A stretch of 64,000 bases of DNA, taken from positions 1 through 64,000 of the forward strand of contig CAWFXB010000002.1 in assembly GCA_963819755.1 (NCBI GenBank), given 5' to 3'. Made by a program: the position numbers and the translations under genes. The stretch comes from VRUE01 sp963819755. GTDB taxonomy: Bacteria > Actinomycetota > Thermoleophilia > Solirubrobacterales > 70-9. Shown here piece after piece: positions 48,258-56,337 of this stretch (position 1 is the first letter of the stretch; each line of letters begins with the position of its first letter). Under the pieces are notes generated by a model, which was given only the letters and a program-made list of their open reading frames with translations, did not search any database and was not told the DNA's origin.

Positions 48258-48356
48258 GGATCCCATCCTCGCGCAAGAGACGCTGAGCGGTCAAGCAGAC
48301 CCGAGATCGACTGCGACGTGGACTCAACGCGCGGCCGTTCCGTACACGCTTGTGAA

Positions 48357-50684
48357 TTACCCGGAGGGAAGACCTTCCAGTTTGGCTTCGATCTCTGCCA
48401 GTTGGTCGACATCACCGCTCTCCTCCAGAATGACCTTGACTTCCTGAAGCAGCCCCTTCGCAGTTTCGATCTTGTCGAGCGCAAGAGCGGCACGAAACAA
48501 GGCGTTGAGGGCTCTAACTTCCGTCCGGGTGTCCTCTGATTCAAGGTCTCGATGGATAGCAAGCGCAGTTTTGGCTAAATCCCAGGCCTCACCTAGGTTC
48601 CCGGACTCCCGCTGGACGTTGGAGAGCCGACATAGACATTCGGCCTGCAGAGGCTTGTGACCAGCTGCGACCTGGTACCGCAGCACTTCCTGGATGCGCT
48701 CGCGGGCGAGGTCGAAGTTCCCTTCCTTCTCCTCGATGTTCGCCTGCTGAAGGAGACAGGACATCTCCTGGTCCCTCTCCCAATATGCCCTCATTACCGC
48801 CAACGCTTCTTCATTCAAATTCCGGGCACGCAGCAGGTCTCCTTCGCGCCCTGCGATACCGGCAAGGTTGTAGTTGACAGCTGCTTCGCCCGTTTTGTCG
48901 CCCACTCGTCGGTATAGACGCAGGGCTTCCTCGAGTAGATTCTTCTGCTTCCCGGAGCTTTCGGGTCGATCCCTGGCGACTTCCGCGAGCTGCCGCAAGA
49001 TGCTCGCCAGGAGCCCCGGCGCACCGCCGCTGACAATCTCACGAGCCTCTTGCAGTCGGCCCTCTGCCAGGTCAAACTCGCCCCGACGGGAAAGCAGAAA
49101 CCCTTCGGTAGTAAGAGCGAATGCGCGGACCCAGTTGCCAACCTCACCGGCTGCCAAGGCATAGTCTGCGCCTCGCTGTGCGAATGCCATCGGGACCTGT
49201 TTGTCCTCGAGATCGGCGAGGCCCAGAGCCGCGTCGCCCAGGATTTCCGCGGCGTCCCGATAGTCGGCGGGACTCCAGTCGCTGCTGTCCGCTGCCACGA
49301 GGCGATCTGCCTGAGCAGCTAGAGCGGCATTAGAGGGACCGCTTACAAGGCCGCGATACCGCGCCGCCTTGGCACTGTCGCCAGTCAGATCGACAAGCCG
49401 CGCCAAGCTGGGCAGAATCAAAGGCATCTCGGTTCCGAAGGCGTCCATGACAGCGTCAAACATCTTCGACGCTCTTGTTGACGCCGGCACGTCGGAGAGG
49501 CGATCCTGAGCTGCGCGCCAAAACAAACTGTTGGTGAATTCGTAGCGCCAGAGAGATCGGGACCGTTCACCCAGCAGGCCTCGAATCTCGACCGCGCGCG
49601 GTGAGTTCAATATTCCTCTTCCGGGGGTCTCGGCGACGACTTCGTCGAGAAGGTCTTCAACCGCATCCCGGTCGCGACCGAGAGCCTGAGCAACCGCTGC
49701 AGCCGTAAACGACCTACCCTCTATCGCGCCGAAGGCCAGGGCTTCGCGAAGCAGATCGTCATCCGCCCGGTCGCGGTCTTTCCGCAGGCTCTCCAGGTGT
49801 GCGGAAAGCACGGTCAGGGCATCGTCGACGATGCCGTTGGAATCGGTGATCCGCCAACTCCTTTCCGCCGACTCGATTACGCCGTATGCGACCCATGCAC
49901 GCCACAGATCCGCTACCTCGCCGGTGAGTCCCCCCGTGAGCTCAAACACTGCCTTTGTCGCCTCACGTGGTAAGCGCCCCAGCCAGCCGCTCAACTCCGG
50001 TCTCGTCAGCCCATCAAGGGACACCGAGTCGGCGAGACCCCTGGCAAGAAGGCTTTGCGTCACGCGACTCGCGGGGTCCCCTGCGTCGGCCGTAATACCC
50101 GGGCTCAGCGTCGTCTCGACCGCGATAACCAGCAGCAAAGGGAGCTCCTCGGCGATCTCCTTCGCGAACGAGAACTGGAGCTCGGTCCACCAGTCTCCAT
50201 TCAGCCACCTTGCGTCGTCGATGAGGCAGACCAATGGAAGCCCGGGCTCTTCCAGGGTCGCGGCACGCAGAGCTCGCGCCACCAGTTCGGTTGGCTCGCC
50301 GGGAGCTTGTGCCGCGGCTCGAAGAACTCCGACAGCCGCCGCGCTGAATCCCGCCAGCGAAGCCATCAAGGACAAGGCCGGATCGAGCGCGGAGGCTACT
50401 GAAAACGCACTGCCCACAAGCGCTTCAGTGCCGTGCTTCCAAGCCGATCCAGACTCGACAAGCCGTGGGTCGGCGAGCCCCCCGACAGCCACCCGAAGCC
50501 CGAGATCATCGAGTCGCCTTTCCGCAGCACCCATCAGATGACTCATCCCACTGCGAGACTGACCGTTGAGAAACAGGATGCGTCCGCATCTCCTCGAGCC
50601 CACATCAAGTCCAGATTCAACGATCGCCGCAACGACCCGCTCCTGAGCAGGCGATAGACCCAACTGGCTGAAATCGTTACTCAT
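48357..50684 (-). CDS. STAND-like ATPase with TPR C-terminus, degenerate P-loop
   Basis: This 775-residue protein has a nucleotide-binding-like N-terminal third and a long helical C-terminal half. The Walker A position reads FLNGQSRSGMSHL, lacking the Lys of GKS/T. The Walker B position reads VCLIDDARWLNGD, as in LuxR/MalT-type STAND proteins. From about residue 500 onward there are TPR-like units (LLEEALRLYRRVGDKTGEAAVNYNLAGIAGREGDL and following). No DNA-binding domain is seen at either end, so it is not a complete LuxR or SARP regulator. The GC content is visibly lower than in the neighbours. The ATG at 50684 follows GGAGACC. Function unknown; signalling or defence sensor is possible. Confidence 0.72.
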   Translation of the reverse strand: MSNDFSQLGLSPAQERVVAAIVESGLDVGSRRCGRILFLNGQSRSGMSHLMGAAERRLDDLGLRVAVGGLADPRLVESGSAWKHGTEALVGSAFSVASALDPALSLMASLAGFSAAAVGVLRAAAQAPGEPTELVARALRAATLEEPGLPLVCLIDDARWLNGDWWTELQFSFAKEIAEELPLLLVIAVETTLSPGITADAGDPASRVTQSLLARGLADSVSLDGLTRPELSGWLGRLPREATKAVFELTGGLTGEVADLWRAWVAYGVIESAERSWRITDSNGIVDDALTVLSAHLESLRKDRDRADDDLLREALAFGAIEGRSFTAAAVAQALGRDRDAVEDLLDEVVAETPGRGILNSPRAVEIRGLLGERSRSLWRYEFTNSLFWRAAQDRLSDVPASTRASKMFDAVMDAFGTEMPLILPSLARLVDLTGDSAKAARYRGLVSGPSNAALAAQADRLVAADSSDWSPADYRDAAEILGDAALGLADLEDKQVPMAFAQRGADYALAAGEVGNWVRAFALTTEGFLLSRRGEFDLAEGRLQEAREIVSGGAPGLLASILRQLAEVARDRPESSGKQKNLLEEALRLYRRVGDKTGEAAVNYNLAGIAGREGDLLRARNLNEEALAVMRAYWERDQEMSCLLQQANIEEKEGNFDLARERIQEVLRYQVAAGHKPLQAECLCRLSNVQRESGNLGEAWDLAKTALAIHRDLESEDTRTEVRALNALFRAALALDKIETAKGLLQEVKVILEESGDVDQLAEIEAKLEGLPSG

Positions 50685-50926
50685 TGCTATAGGTCTCCTT
50701 CAGCCCCAAGGAGGATTCAGATGCTCCGCGGGTGGGGATATCGGGATCTAGCCGAAGCAGCTCGGCGTCCGCCTCGAGTAGCTTCACCGAGGACTCCTCT
50801 CCCTAGCGTAGAGCCATGCCTCGAGGTCACAAGTTCATGACGTTTTTGCAATGACTTTTCAGTCGAAAGATTCGTGGCCTTGACGTCTGAAGTTGGCGCC
50901 TCCCGCTAGCCGCTAGGCTCGCCCCT
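50685..50926. promoter_or_regulatory. Divergent intergenic region (STAND-like gene / glutamate decarboxylase)
   Basis: This 242-base gap must hold promoters in both directions. I see a TTGACG at 50880-50885 toward the decarboxylase but no well-spaced -10 partner. No clear palindrome or terminator is visible. Confidence 0.35.
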
Positions 50927-52300
50927 ATGGATAAACCGAACAGCCCCGACGCCGCGATGCTCTACGGCAGTCGCTTCCTCACCGAAGACGCCCCATCGGG
51001 CGACTTCCCCGCCGACGGGATGTCGGCCCTGGACGCGATGCGCCTGGTCGACGAGGAACTCGTCCTGGAGGGCGACCCGAACCGCAACCTGGCGACCTTC
51101 GTCACCACCTGGATGGAGCCCGAGGCGCAGCGCCTGATCGCCGAGAACCTCTACCGCAACTTCATCGACCACGCCGAGTATCCGATCTCGGCCGAGATCG
51201 AGCAGCGCTGCATCCGCATGCTCGCCGACCTCTACCACGCCCCCGGCGAGACGACCGGCGCCCGCACTCAGGGTTCCTCGGAGGCGATCATGCTCGGCGC
51301 GCTCTCGCTGAAGTGGAAATGGAAGGAGCGACGCGAAGCCGCATCGCTGCCAGTCGACAAGCCGAACCTGATCTTCGGCGGCGACGTCCATGTGGTCTGG
51401 GAGAAGTTCTGCCGCTACTTCGACGTCGAACCGCGGATCGTGCCGCTGAAGGAAGGCAAGTACACGATCGGGCCCGAAGACGTGCAGCCGCTGATCGACG
51501 AGAACACGATCGGGGTCGCGGCGGTGCTCGGCACCACCTTCACCGGCCACGCCGACGACGTCGTCGGCATCAACAAGCTCCTGGTCGACCTCAAGAGCGA
51601 GAAGGAAATGGACGTGCCGCTGCACGTCGACGCCGCCAGCGGCGGCTTCGTCTGGCCCTTCCTCTACCCGGACTCCGAGTGGGACTTCCGGCTCGAGCAG
51701 GTGCGCTCGATCAACGTCTCCGGCCACAAGTTCGGCCTCGTCTATCCAGGCGTCGGCTGGCTCGTCTTCCGCGAGACATCCGATCTCGCCGAGGATCTCG
51801 TCTTCTACGAGAACTACCTCGGCAAGAAAGACGCGACCTTCACGCTCAACTTCTCGACCGGCGCCTCGATGGTCCTCGCCCAGTACTACAACTTCGTCCG
51901 CCTCGGGCGACAGGGCTACACCTACATCATGCAGGCGATGGAGAAGAACGCCCGCGCGCTGGCCGAGCACCTCGAAGCCTGCGGCGACTTCGAGTTGATC
52001 GGCGCCGACAAAGAGCAGCTGCCGCTGGTCGCCTTCAAGCTGGTCGAGGGGAAGAACTACGACGAGTTCGACCTCTCCTGGCAGCTCTCCGCCGAGCGCG
52101 GCTGGATGCTCCCCGCCTACACCCTCCCCCCCAACGCCGAAAACGAGAAAGTCCTGCGGGCGCTGGTCAAGGAGACGCTGAGCCGTGAGCAGGTCGACCG
52201 GCTCTCGGCCGACATCGCCACGGCCTGCGCGACGCTGGAGAAAAAGGGCGGCGCCCACCCCGCCGAGCGCAAACAGGTCAAGACCGGCACGGGGTACTGA
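50927..52300 (+). CDS. gadB: Glutamate decarboxylase (PLP-dependent)
   Basis: This 457-residue group II PLP decarboxylase converts glutamate to GABA and CO2, consuming a proton. Recognisable parts are NLATFVTTWMEPEA near residue 55, YPISAEIEQRC, the substrate-loop TQGSSEAIMLGALSLKWKW, the PLP-contact HVDAASGGFVWPF, and the Schiff-base Lys in NVSGHKFGLVYPGVGW. Length and order match bacterial GadB. It stands alone; no glutamate/GABA antiporter is next to it. The ATG at 50927 has no strong ribosome site just upstream. A convergent toxin gene lies 17 bases past its stop. Confidence 0.94.
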   Translation: MDKPNSPDAAMLYGSRFLTEDAPSGDFPADGMSALDAMRLVDEELVLEGDPNRNLATFVTTWMEPEAQRLIAENLYRNFIDHAEYPISAEIEQRCIRMLADLYHAPGETTGARTQGSSEAIMLGALSLKWKWKERREAASLPVDKPNLIFGGDVHVVWEKFCRYFDVEPRIVPLKEGKYTIGPEDVQPLIDENTIGVAAVLGTTFTGHADDVVGINKLLVDLKSEKEMDVPLHVDAASGGFVWPFLYPDSEWDFRLEQVRSINVSGHKFGLVYPGVGWLVFRETSDLAEDLVFYENYLGKKDATFTLNFSTGASMVLAQYYNFVRLGRQGYTYIMQAMEKNARALAEHLEACGDFELIGADKEQLPLVAFKLVEGKNYDEFDLSWQLSAERGWMLPAYTLPPNAENEKVLRALVKETLSREQVDRLSADIATACATLEKKGGAHPAERKQVKTGTGY

Positions 52301-52317
52301 GTCTCGCCGAGCTGAAA

Positions 52318-52707
52318 CTACACTCGCGCGACTTCGAGCAGACCAGCCTCCACCGCCGCATCGAAGTCCGCGTCCTGCGTGCAGACCGCGGCACCGTGGG
52401 CCATCGCGGTGGCGGCGATCCAGGCGTCCATGACCTTCATCGCCCTGCCGACGGCCTTGAGCGCAACCCGCAGGCGGGCCAACTCGTCTCCCACCGCCTC
52501 ATCTATGACCAGTGGCGCCGCGATCTGCCGCGCCGCCTCCAAGGTGCTGAGGCGCTGTGCCATCTGCTCATGACCGGGCGCGGCAAGAACACCGTGGCGC
52601 AACTCGGACAGCGTCACGACGCTCACAGCGACTTCGTCGGGGAGATCGCCAAGGGGTCGCTCCTGCTCCCGTGCGATGAAAACCGAAGTGTCGAGAACAG
52701 CCTGCAT
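52318..52707 (-). CDS. vapC: PIN-domain toxin (VapC family)
   Basis: This 129-residue PIN ribonuclease begins M-Q-A-V-L-D-T-S-V-F-I-A with the first acidic residue. It carries the second acid in VVTLSELRHGVL, the third in VMDAWIAATAM and the last in TQDADFD. Such toxins cleave tRNA or rRNA. It follows its antitoxin by 13 bases. Confidence 0.9.
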   Translation of the reverse strand: MQAVLDTSVFIAREQERPLGDLPDEVAVSVVTLSELRHGVLAAPGHEQMAQRLSTLEAARQIAAPLVIDEAVGDELARLRVALKAVGRAMKVMDAWIAATAMAHGAAVCTQDADFDAAVEAGLLEVARV

Positions 52708-52720
52708 GCCAGGTCAGCTC

Positions 52721-52966
52721 CTACAGCTGATCGGTCGTATCGGGAAATGCCCGATCCAGCTCGGCAGACAGGCCTGCATCGGCCTGAGCGGAGGCGATCA
52801 GGCCATGCGCCCGCGCGCCAGACGTCCAGGGCGGTGCGTACTCGATCGGAACGAGGTCAGCAGCATCGCGCCCCGCAACGGTGACGCGCAGCTGCTCGCC
52901 GGCCATCACGCGGCGGAGCACCGCCGATACGTCGTTGCGCAACTCGCGCTGGGGAATCCGCTGCAT
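52721..52966 (-). CDS. Antitoxin, Phd/YefM type
   Basis: This 81-residue protein starts M-Q-R-I-P-Q-R-E-L-R-N-D-V-S, the fold start of Phd/YefM antitoxins. VTVAGRDAADLVPIEY follows, then a flexible acidic C-terminus that would occupy the PIN active site. It precedes the toxin in one unit. A perfect palindrome 8 bases upstream of its start is a likely autoregulatory operator. Confidence 0.87.
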   Translation of the reverse strand: MQRIPQRELRNDVSAVLRRVMAGEQLRVTVAGRDAADLVPIEYAPPWTSGARAHGLIASAQADAGLSAELDRAFPDTTDQL

Positions 52967-52973
52967 ATGCGTA

Positions 52974-52993
52974 CCGTAGCAGAACTGCTACGG
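52974..52993. promoter_or_regulatory. Perfect palindrome upstream of the first toxin-antitoxin pair
   Basis: CCGTAGCAGAACTGCTACGG has perfect 9-base arms around AA. It lies directly before the antitoxin start at 52966, the usual place for the antitoxin's own operator. Confidence 0.75.
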
Positions 52994-53079
52994 CCAAGGG
53001 AGGCACACGGACGACCGCGCAGATTTGCCGCCGCCCACCCTGCGAACATATGTTCGTACCCGATCTCAGGAGATGACGA

Positions 53080-53316
53080 ATGCCTCAATTCGACGCATAT
53101 GAAGACCTCGTCGGCAAGTGGCGCTGGCGACTGCTGGGCGCCGACGGCCGGACCGTTGCCACGTCCGGTGAGTCCTTCGATTCCCACTGGCACGCCCTAA
53201 GAGCAGCCGAAAACGTGCGCGGAGTCGCCTCGGGAGCGCGAATCTCCAGCGTGCCCGCGGACGGAGTCAGCGACGCATTGGGTGCGATCATCGATCGCGA
53301 GCTCGCGCGGAGTTAG
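53080..53316 (+). CDS. YegP/DUF1508-like small protein
   Basis: This 78-residue protein contains KWRWRLLGADGRTVATSGESF followed by a helix (HWHALRAAENVRGVA), the single-repeat form of the YegP/DUF1508 family. Members are small cytosolic proteins of unknown role. It sits between two toxin-antitoxin pairs and shows no sign of being part of either. Confidence 0.72.
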   Translation: MPQFDAYEDLVGKWRWRLLGADGRTVATSGESFDSHWHALRAAENVRGVASGARISSVPADGVSDALGAIIDRELARS

Positions 53317-53330
53317 TTAGCGGGCAGAGC

Positions 53331-53358
53331 GGTGGTACTCGGGTGGTACACTATTTCG
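53331..53358 (+). promoter_or_regulatory. Operator/promoter of the second toxin-antitoxin pair
   Basis: GGTGGTAC occurs at 53331-53338 and again at 53342-53349, 11 bases apart, one helical turn. TACACT (53347-53352) makes a plausible -10 element 6 bases before the GTG at 53359, so the message is probably leaderless and the repeats would bind the antitoxin for autoregulation. Confidence 0.6.
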
Positions 53359-53640
53359 GTGCCGACTAATCACCATCGCATCCAGGTCACCGAGGACCGT
53401 GAGCTGACCGCGGCCCTGCGTGCCGCGGCGCCACATCTGCCGACCGGCCTCCCCCGCTCCCAGCAGGTGCGCGCACTGGCAATTGCCGGAGCAAAACACC
53501 TCGCTGCCGCATCACCAGACGAAACGAAGCGGCAAGCGTTGTTGGAGGAGTTGGCGGACAACTTCAGAGCGCCCGAGACCGCGCCTTGGAACCGAGAGGC
53601 GTTGCGCGACGGGAAGCGTGATGCCTGGCCGATTCGCTAG
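53359..53640 (+). CDS. Antitoxin of a PIN toxin pair
   Basis: From GTG at 53359 this reads M-P-T-N-H-H-R-I-Q-V-T-E-D, 93 residues. The N-terminal strand R-I-Q-V-T and the helices after it (LPTGLPRSQQVRALAIAGAKHL) suit a ribbon-helix-helix-like DNA-binding antitoxin. The C-terminus is acidic then Trp/Arg-rich. It overlaps the toxin gene by 20 bases. The longer GTG at 53332 would start inside the repeat operator and is less likely. Confidence 0.72.
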   Translation: MPTNHHRIQVTEDRELTAALRAAAPHLPTGLPRSQQVRALAIAGAKHLAAASPDETKRQALLEELADNFRAPETAPWNREALRDGKRDAWPIR

Positions 53641-54073
53641 CGAAGATCCTTGGGGCAAACTGCCGCTGCTTGTCGATACCTCGGCCTGGGCGCGAGCGGA
53701 GCACCCGACCACTCGGGATAGCTGGCTCGCCGCTCTCCTAGGTAACCGCCTGCGTCTCTCCCCCCTCGTTCGCCTCGAGATCCTGCTGAGCACTCGCAGT
53801 GGCAGCGAGTTCGACCAGCTTGCGGAATACCTTGATGCGATTCGTCCCGCTCCATTGGGCTCCTCGGTCATACGTGCCGCCGAAACGGCGATGCGAGTCC
53901 TTGCTCACCGCTCAGCCGGGGCACAGCGCGTGCCTATCGTCGACTATCTGGTCGCAGCCGCCGCGCAGGAGCTAGGCGCCGCGGTCATCCACTACGACCA
54001 TGACTACGACACACTCGCAGAGGTATTGGAGTTCGAATCGATCTGGCTGGCACCGGCCGGAACAATCCCGTAG
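53621..54073 (+). CDS. PIN-domain toxin (VapC-like)
   Basis: This 150-residue protein has the PIN pattern: LLVDTSAWARAEHP near residue 17, LVRLEILLSTRSGSE, a central helix, VPIVDYLVAAAAQELG with the third acid, and IHYDHDYDTLAEV with the last. ATG at 53621 lies inside the end of the antitoxin gene. This is a second, unrelated toxin-antitoxin pair within 700 bases of the first. Confidence 0.88.
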   Translation: MPGRFASEDPWGKLPLLVDTSAWARAEHPTTRDSWLAALLGNRLRLSPLVRLEILLSTRSGSEFDQLAEYLDAIRPAPLGSSVIRAAETAMRVLAHRSAGAQRVPIVDYLVAAAAQELGAAVIHYDHDYDTLAEVLEFESIWLAPAGTIP

Positions 54074-54090
54074 CGCCGGCGGGCTGAGGA

Positions 54091-55059
54091 TCACGGCACC
54101 ATCACCACGCGGCCGAAAGCGTTCCGCCCCTCCAGGTAAGCGTGGGCAGCGGCTGCTTCGGAAAGAGCGAAGGTGCTGTCGATCTCGACGTGCAGATCGC
54201 CGCCTGCCACTCGCTCGAACAAGTCGGAGATCATCTTGTGGACTCGCGGGTACTCGGCGAGCAGCGCCCCGCCGAGGTAAACGCCGCGCAGAGTGTTGTT
54301 CTTTCCCCAGAGCGATTTGGCCTCGATCTCCGAACCGGATCGACCGGAGACGCCGACGCTGACGAGCGTGCCCCGGTAGGCCAGCGCCTCGATGCTGTCC
54401 ACAAGGTTTTTCCCACCGACCGAGTCAAGCACGACATCGACGCCGCGACCGTCGGTCAGCTCGCGAACCCGCTCGACGAAGCTCTCGTCCGCATAGTTGA
54501 TGCCGTGGTCGAGCCCGAGCGGCTTGAGGCGCTCAAGCTTCTCGTCGCTCGAGGCGGTCGAGATCACCGTCGCACCGGCTTGCGATGCGAGCTGGATGGC
54601 GGCCATCCCGACGCCGCCGCCTCCGGCATGAACGAGCACCGTCTGCCCCTGCTCTAAACCCGCGGCGGTGAAGAGGCACTCCTGCGCGGTCCCGACCGCG
54701 ACCGGAATGCATGCGGCCACGGCGGGATCGAGCCCCTCGGGAACCGGCCAGGTCATCACGGCCGGTACGACCCGCTTCTCGGCGTGGGATCCGTTTGCGT
54801 TCAGCGCCACCACCTTGTCGCCGACGGCGGGGCTCTCGACTCCGGCGCCGACCTCGGCCACCGTGCCGGCGCACAGATAGCCGACGATGTGCGGGGTGCT
54901 CTCCGACGGTGAGACGGAGCGGGCAAGGAGATCACCGCCCTCGATGCTGATCGCCTCGACCTCCACCATCACGCAGCCATCGGGACACGCCGGATCGGGG
55001 ACGTCCTCGTAACGAAGCACGTCAGGCGGGCCATTCTCGAATATCACGGCGGCTTTCAT
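54091..55059 (-). CDS. Zinc-free MDR quinone oxidoreductase-like enzyme
   Basis: This 322-residue medium-chain reductase has GYLCAGTVAEVGAGV, the NADPH motif VHAGGGGVGMAAIQLA near residue 145, and DVVLDSVGGKNL. Zinc ligands are missing, which places it with NADPH:quinone reductases (QOR/zeta-crystallin). It probably reduces quinones or enones. It ends 17 bases from the convergent PIN toxin gene and appears monocistronic. Substrate unknown. Confidence 0.88.
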   Translation of the reverse strand: MKAAVIFENGPPDVLRYEDVPDPACPDGCVMVEVEAISIEGGDLLARSVSPSESTPHIVGYLCAGTVAEVGAGVESPAVGDKVVALNANGSHAEKRVVPAVMTWPVPEGLDPAVAACIPVAVGTAQECLFTAAGLEQGQTVLVHAGGGGVGMAAIQLASQAGATVISTASSDEKLERLKPLGLDHGINYADESFVERVRELTDGRGVDVVLDSVGGKNLVDSIEALAYRGTLVSVGVSGRSGSEIEAKSLWGKNNTLRGVYLGGALLAEYPRVHKMISDLFERVAGGDLHVEIDSTFALSEAAAAHAYLEGRNAFGRVVMVP

Positions 55060-55226
55060 TGCGCGATCGTAGACCCATTCCTACGGCACGGGGCAACACG
55101 GCGGCGAACAGCGCCGCGCGGACACCACTCGGCAAGCCTAAAGAACTCAGAATCCTTGACTGGTAAGAGTGCGACTGAGAGACTCAGCGCGTCGACCGAC
55201 CGGTGGCGCCGAAGGCAGCGAAACGC

Positions 55227-56312
55227 ATGTTCAGCACGACTTCCAGGAAAATACTCGCGGGCGCTGGCGTGGTTATCGCCGTCATCGCCATTGCGATCGT
55301 CGCGGTGAAGGCATTCGACAAGAACCAGTCCTCGGAGGCCAAGGCGTTTGAAGCACCGCTACCGCCGGTGGAATTCCTCTACCTCGACGGCGCCCGCATC
55401 CTCGACTTCCTCGCGGAGTTGGAAGGAGGCGAAGTCGGGGCGGTGCACAGGATCTCAAAGGAAATCGCCTCGGTGAACGCCGGGGGGTCCGGTGACGGCT
55501 TCACCGTCGGAGCCTCCTCGCAGCACGAATCCGTGGCCGAAAGCACCGTCACCCGCACCGAAGCGAGTGAGCTGGGCATCTTGCTCGACGACCTTGCCCA
55601 AAACGAATCGCACGGCATCAGCTTCCACTCGATCAACCTGACCGCCCCGGGGGACCTGGAAAACACCAAGAAGATCAGAGAAGGAATGCTGGTCCGGTTC
55701 GTGACCCACGAACTGCTCAGCCCGGGCTACATCCGCCCCTACGTCGTCGTCCGTCAGTCGGCGACGCTGGCGGCCCTGTTCCCACAGGCATCCGGCAACC
55801 CGATCGGCGCCGAACGGGCCGAAGAACAGCGCCGAAAGGCCGAATCGTTCGCCCGCCAGGTCGGCCCCGACCCGAGAATCACCTTCGTCGTCTCCCCGCG
55901 CCCCAAGGAAGAAGGCGACATCTCCATGAAGGTGTTGATGCCGATGCACTATCGCGATCTCACCCAGGAGCGCAGCCTGCTGGAAAAAGGCCGGGACCAG
56001 TTCACCGGTGGCAGGCTGGTGGTCTTCGGCAAGGTGATCCGCGTGTTTCGAAAAAAGCGGGGCAACCGCCCCGACTACACCGACTTCGCCACCCGTGAGA
56101 TCTGGCGAAACCCGCTCGAACAGGCCTCCAACTTCCTGATCGAACACGTCAGCCATAACTGCAAGACGCCGCGGATCCAAACCCGAACGGACGCACCGCA
56201 GTCGAACTCCCCGTCGATCGAAGGGCGCGCCTGCTTCCTCGCCAAACTAAAGCGGCAGACCGCGCTCCATGCGCCTGGAGCGGTGATCCTGCCGATCGCG
56301 ATCTACAAGTGA
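55227..56312 (+). CDS. Membrane-anchored protein of unknown function
   Basis: Starting at ATG 55227 gives M-F-S-T-T-S-R-K and one transmembrane helix at about residues 8-29 (LAGAGVVIAVIAIAIVAVKAF), with the rest outside or on the far face. A GTG at 55203 would add 8 residues. The domain starts VEFLYLDGARILDFLAELEGGEVGAV, and this Y-L-D...L...L-x-G-G pattern faintly recalls DUF6414-like proteins. A conserved-looking central part (ISFHSINLTAPGDLENTKKI) follows. No catalytic motif is seen. The gene stands alone between divergent and convergent neighbours. Confidence 0.68.
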   Translation: MFSTTSRKILAGAGVVIAVIAIAIVAVKAFDKNQSSEAKAFEAPLPPVEFLYLDGARILDFLAELEGGEVGAVHRISKEIASVNAGGSGDGFTVGASSQHESVAESTVTRTEASELGILLDDLAQNESHGISFHSINLTAPGDLENTKKIREGMLVRFVTHELLSPGYIRPYVVVRQSATLAALFPQASGNPIGAERAEEQRRKAESFARQVGPDPRITFVVSPRPKEEGDISMKVLMPMHYRDLTQERSLLEKGRDQFTGGRLVVFGKVIRVFRKKRGNRPDYTDFATREIWRNPLEQASNFLIEHVSHNCKTPRIQTRTDAPQSNSPSIEGRACFLAKLKRQTALHAPGAVILPIAIYK

Positions 56313-56337
56313 CGCCGGCGCGACTCGGCGACTGCCG

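Noticed and set aside
50927..52300. Diaminobutyrate or tyrosine decarboxylase instead of glutamate decarboxylase
   Set aside because: The NLATFVTTWMEPEA, HVDAASGGF and NVSGHKFG blocks and the length fit GadB specifically.
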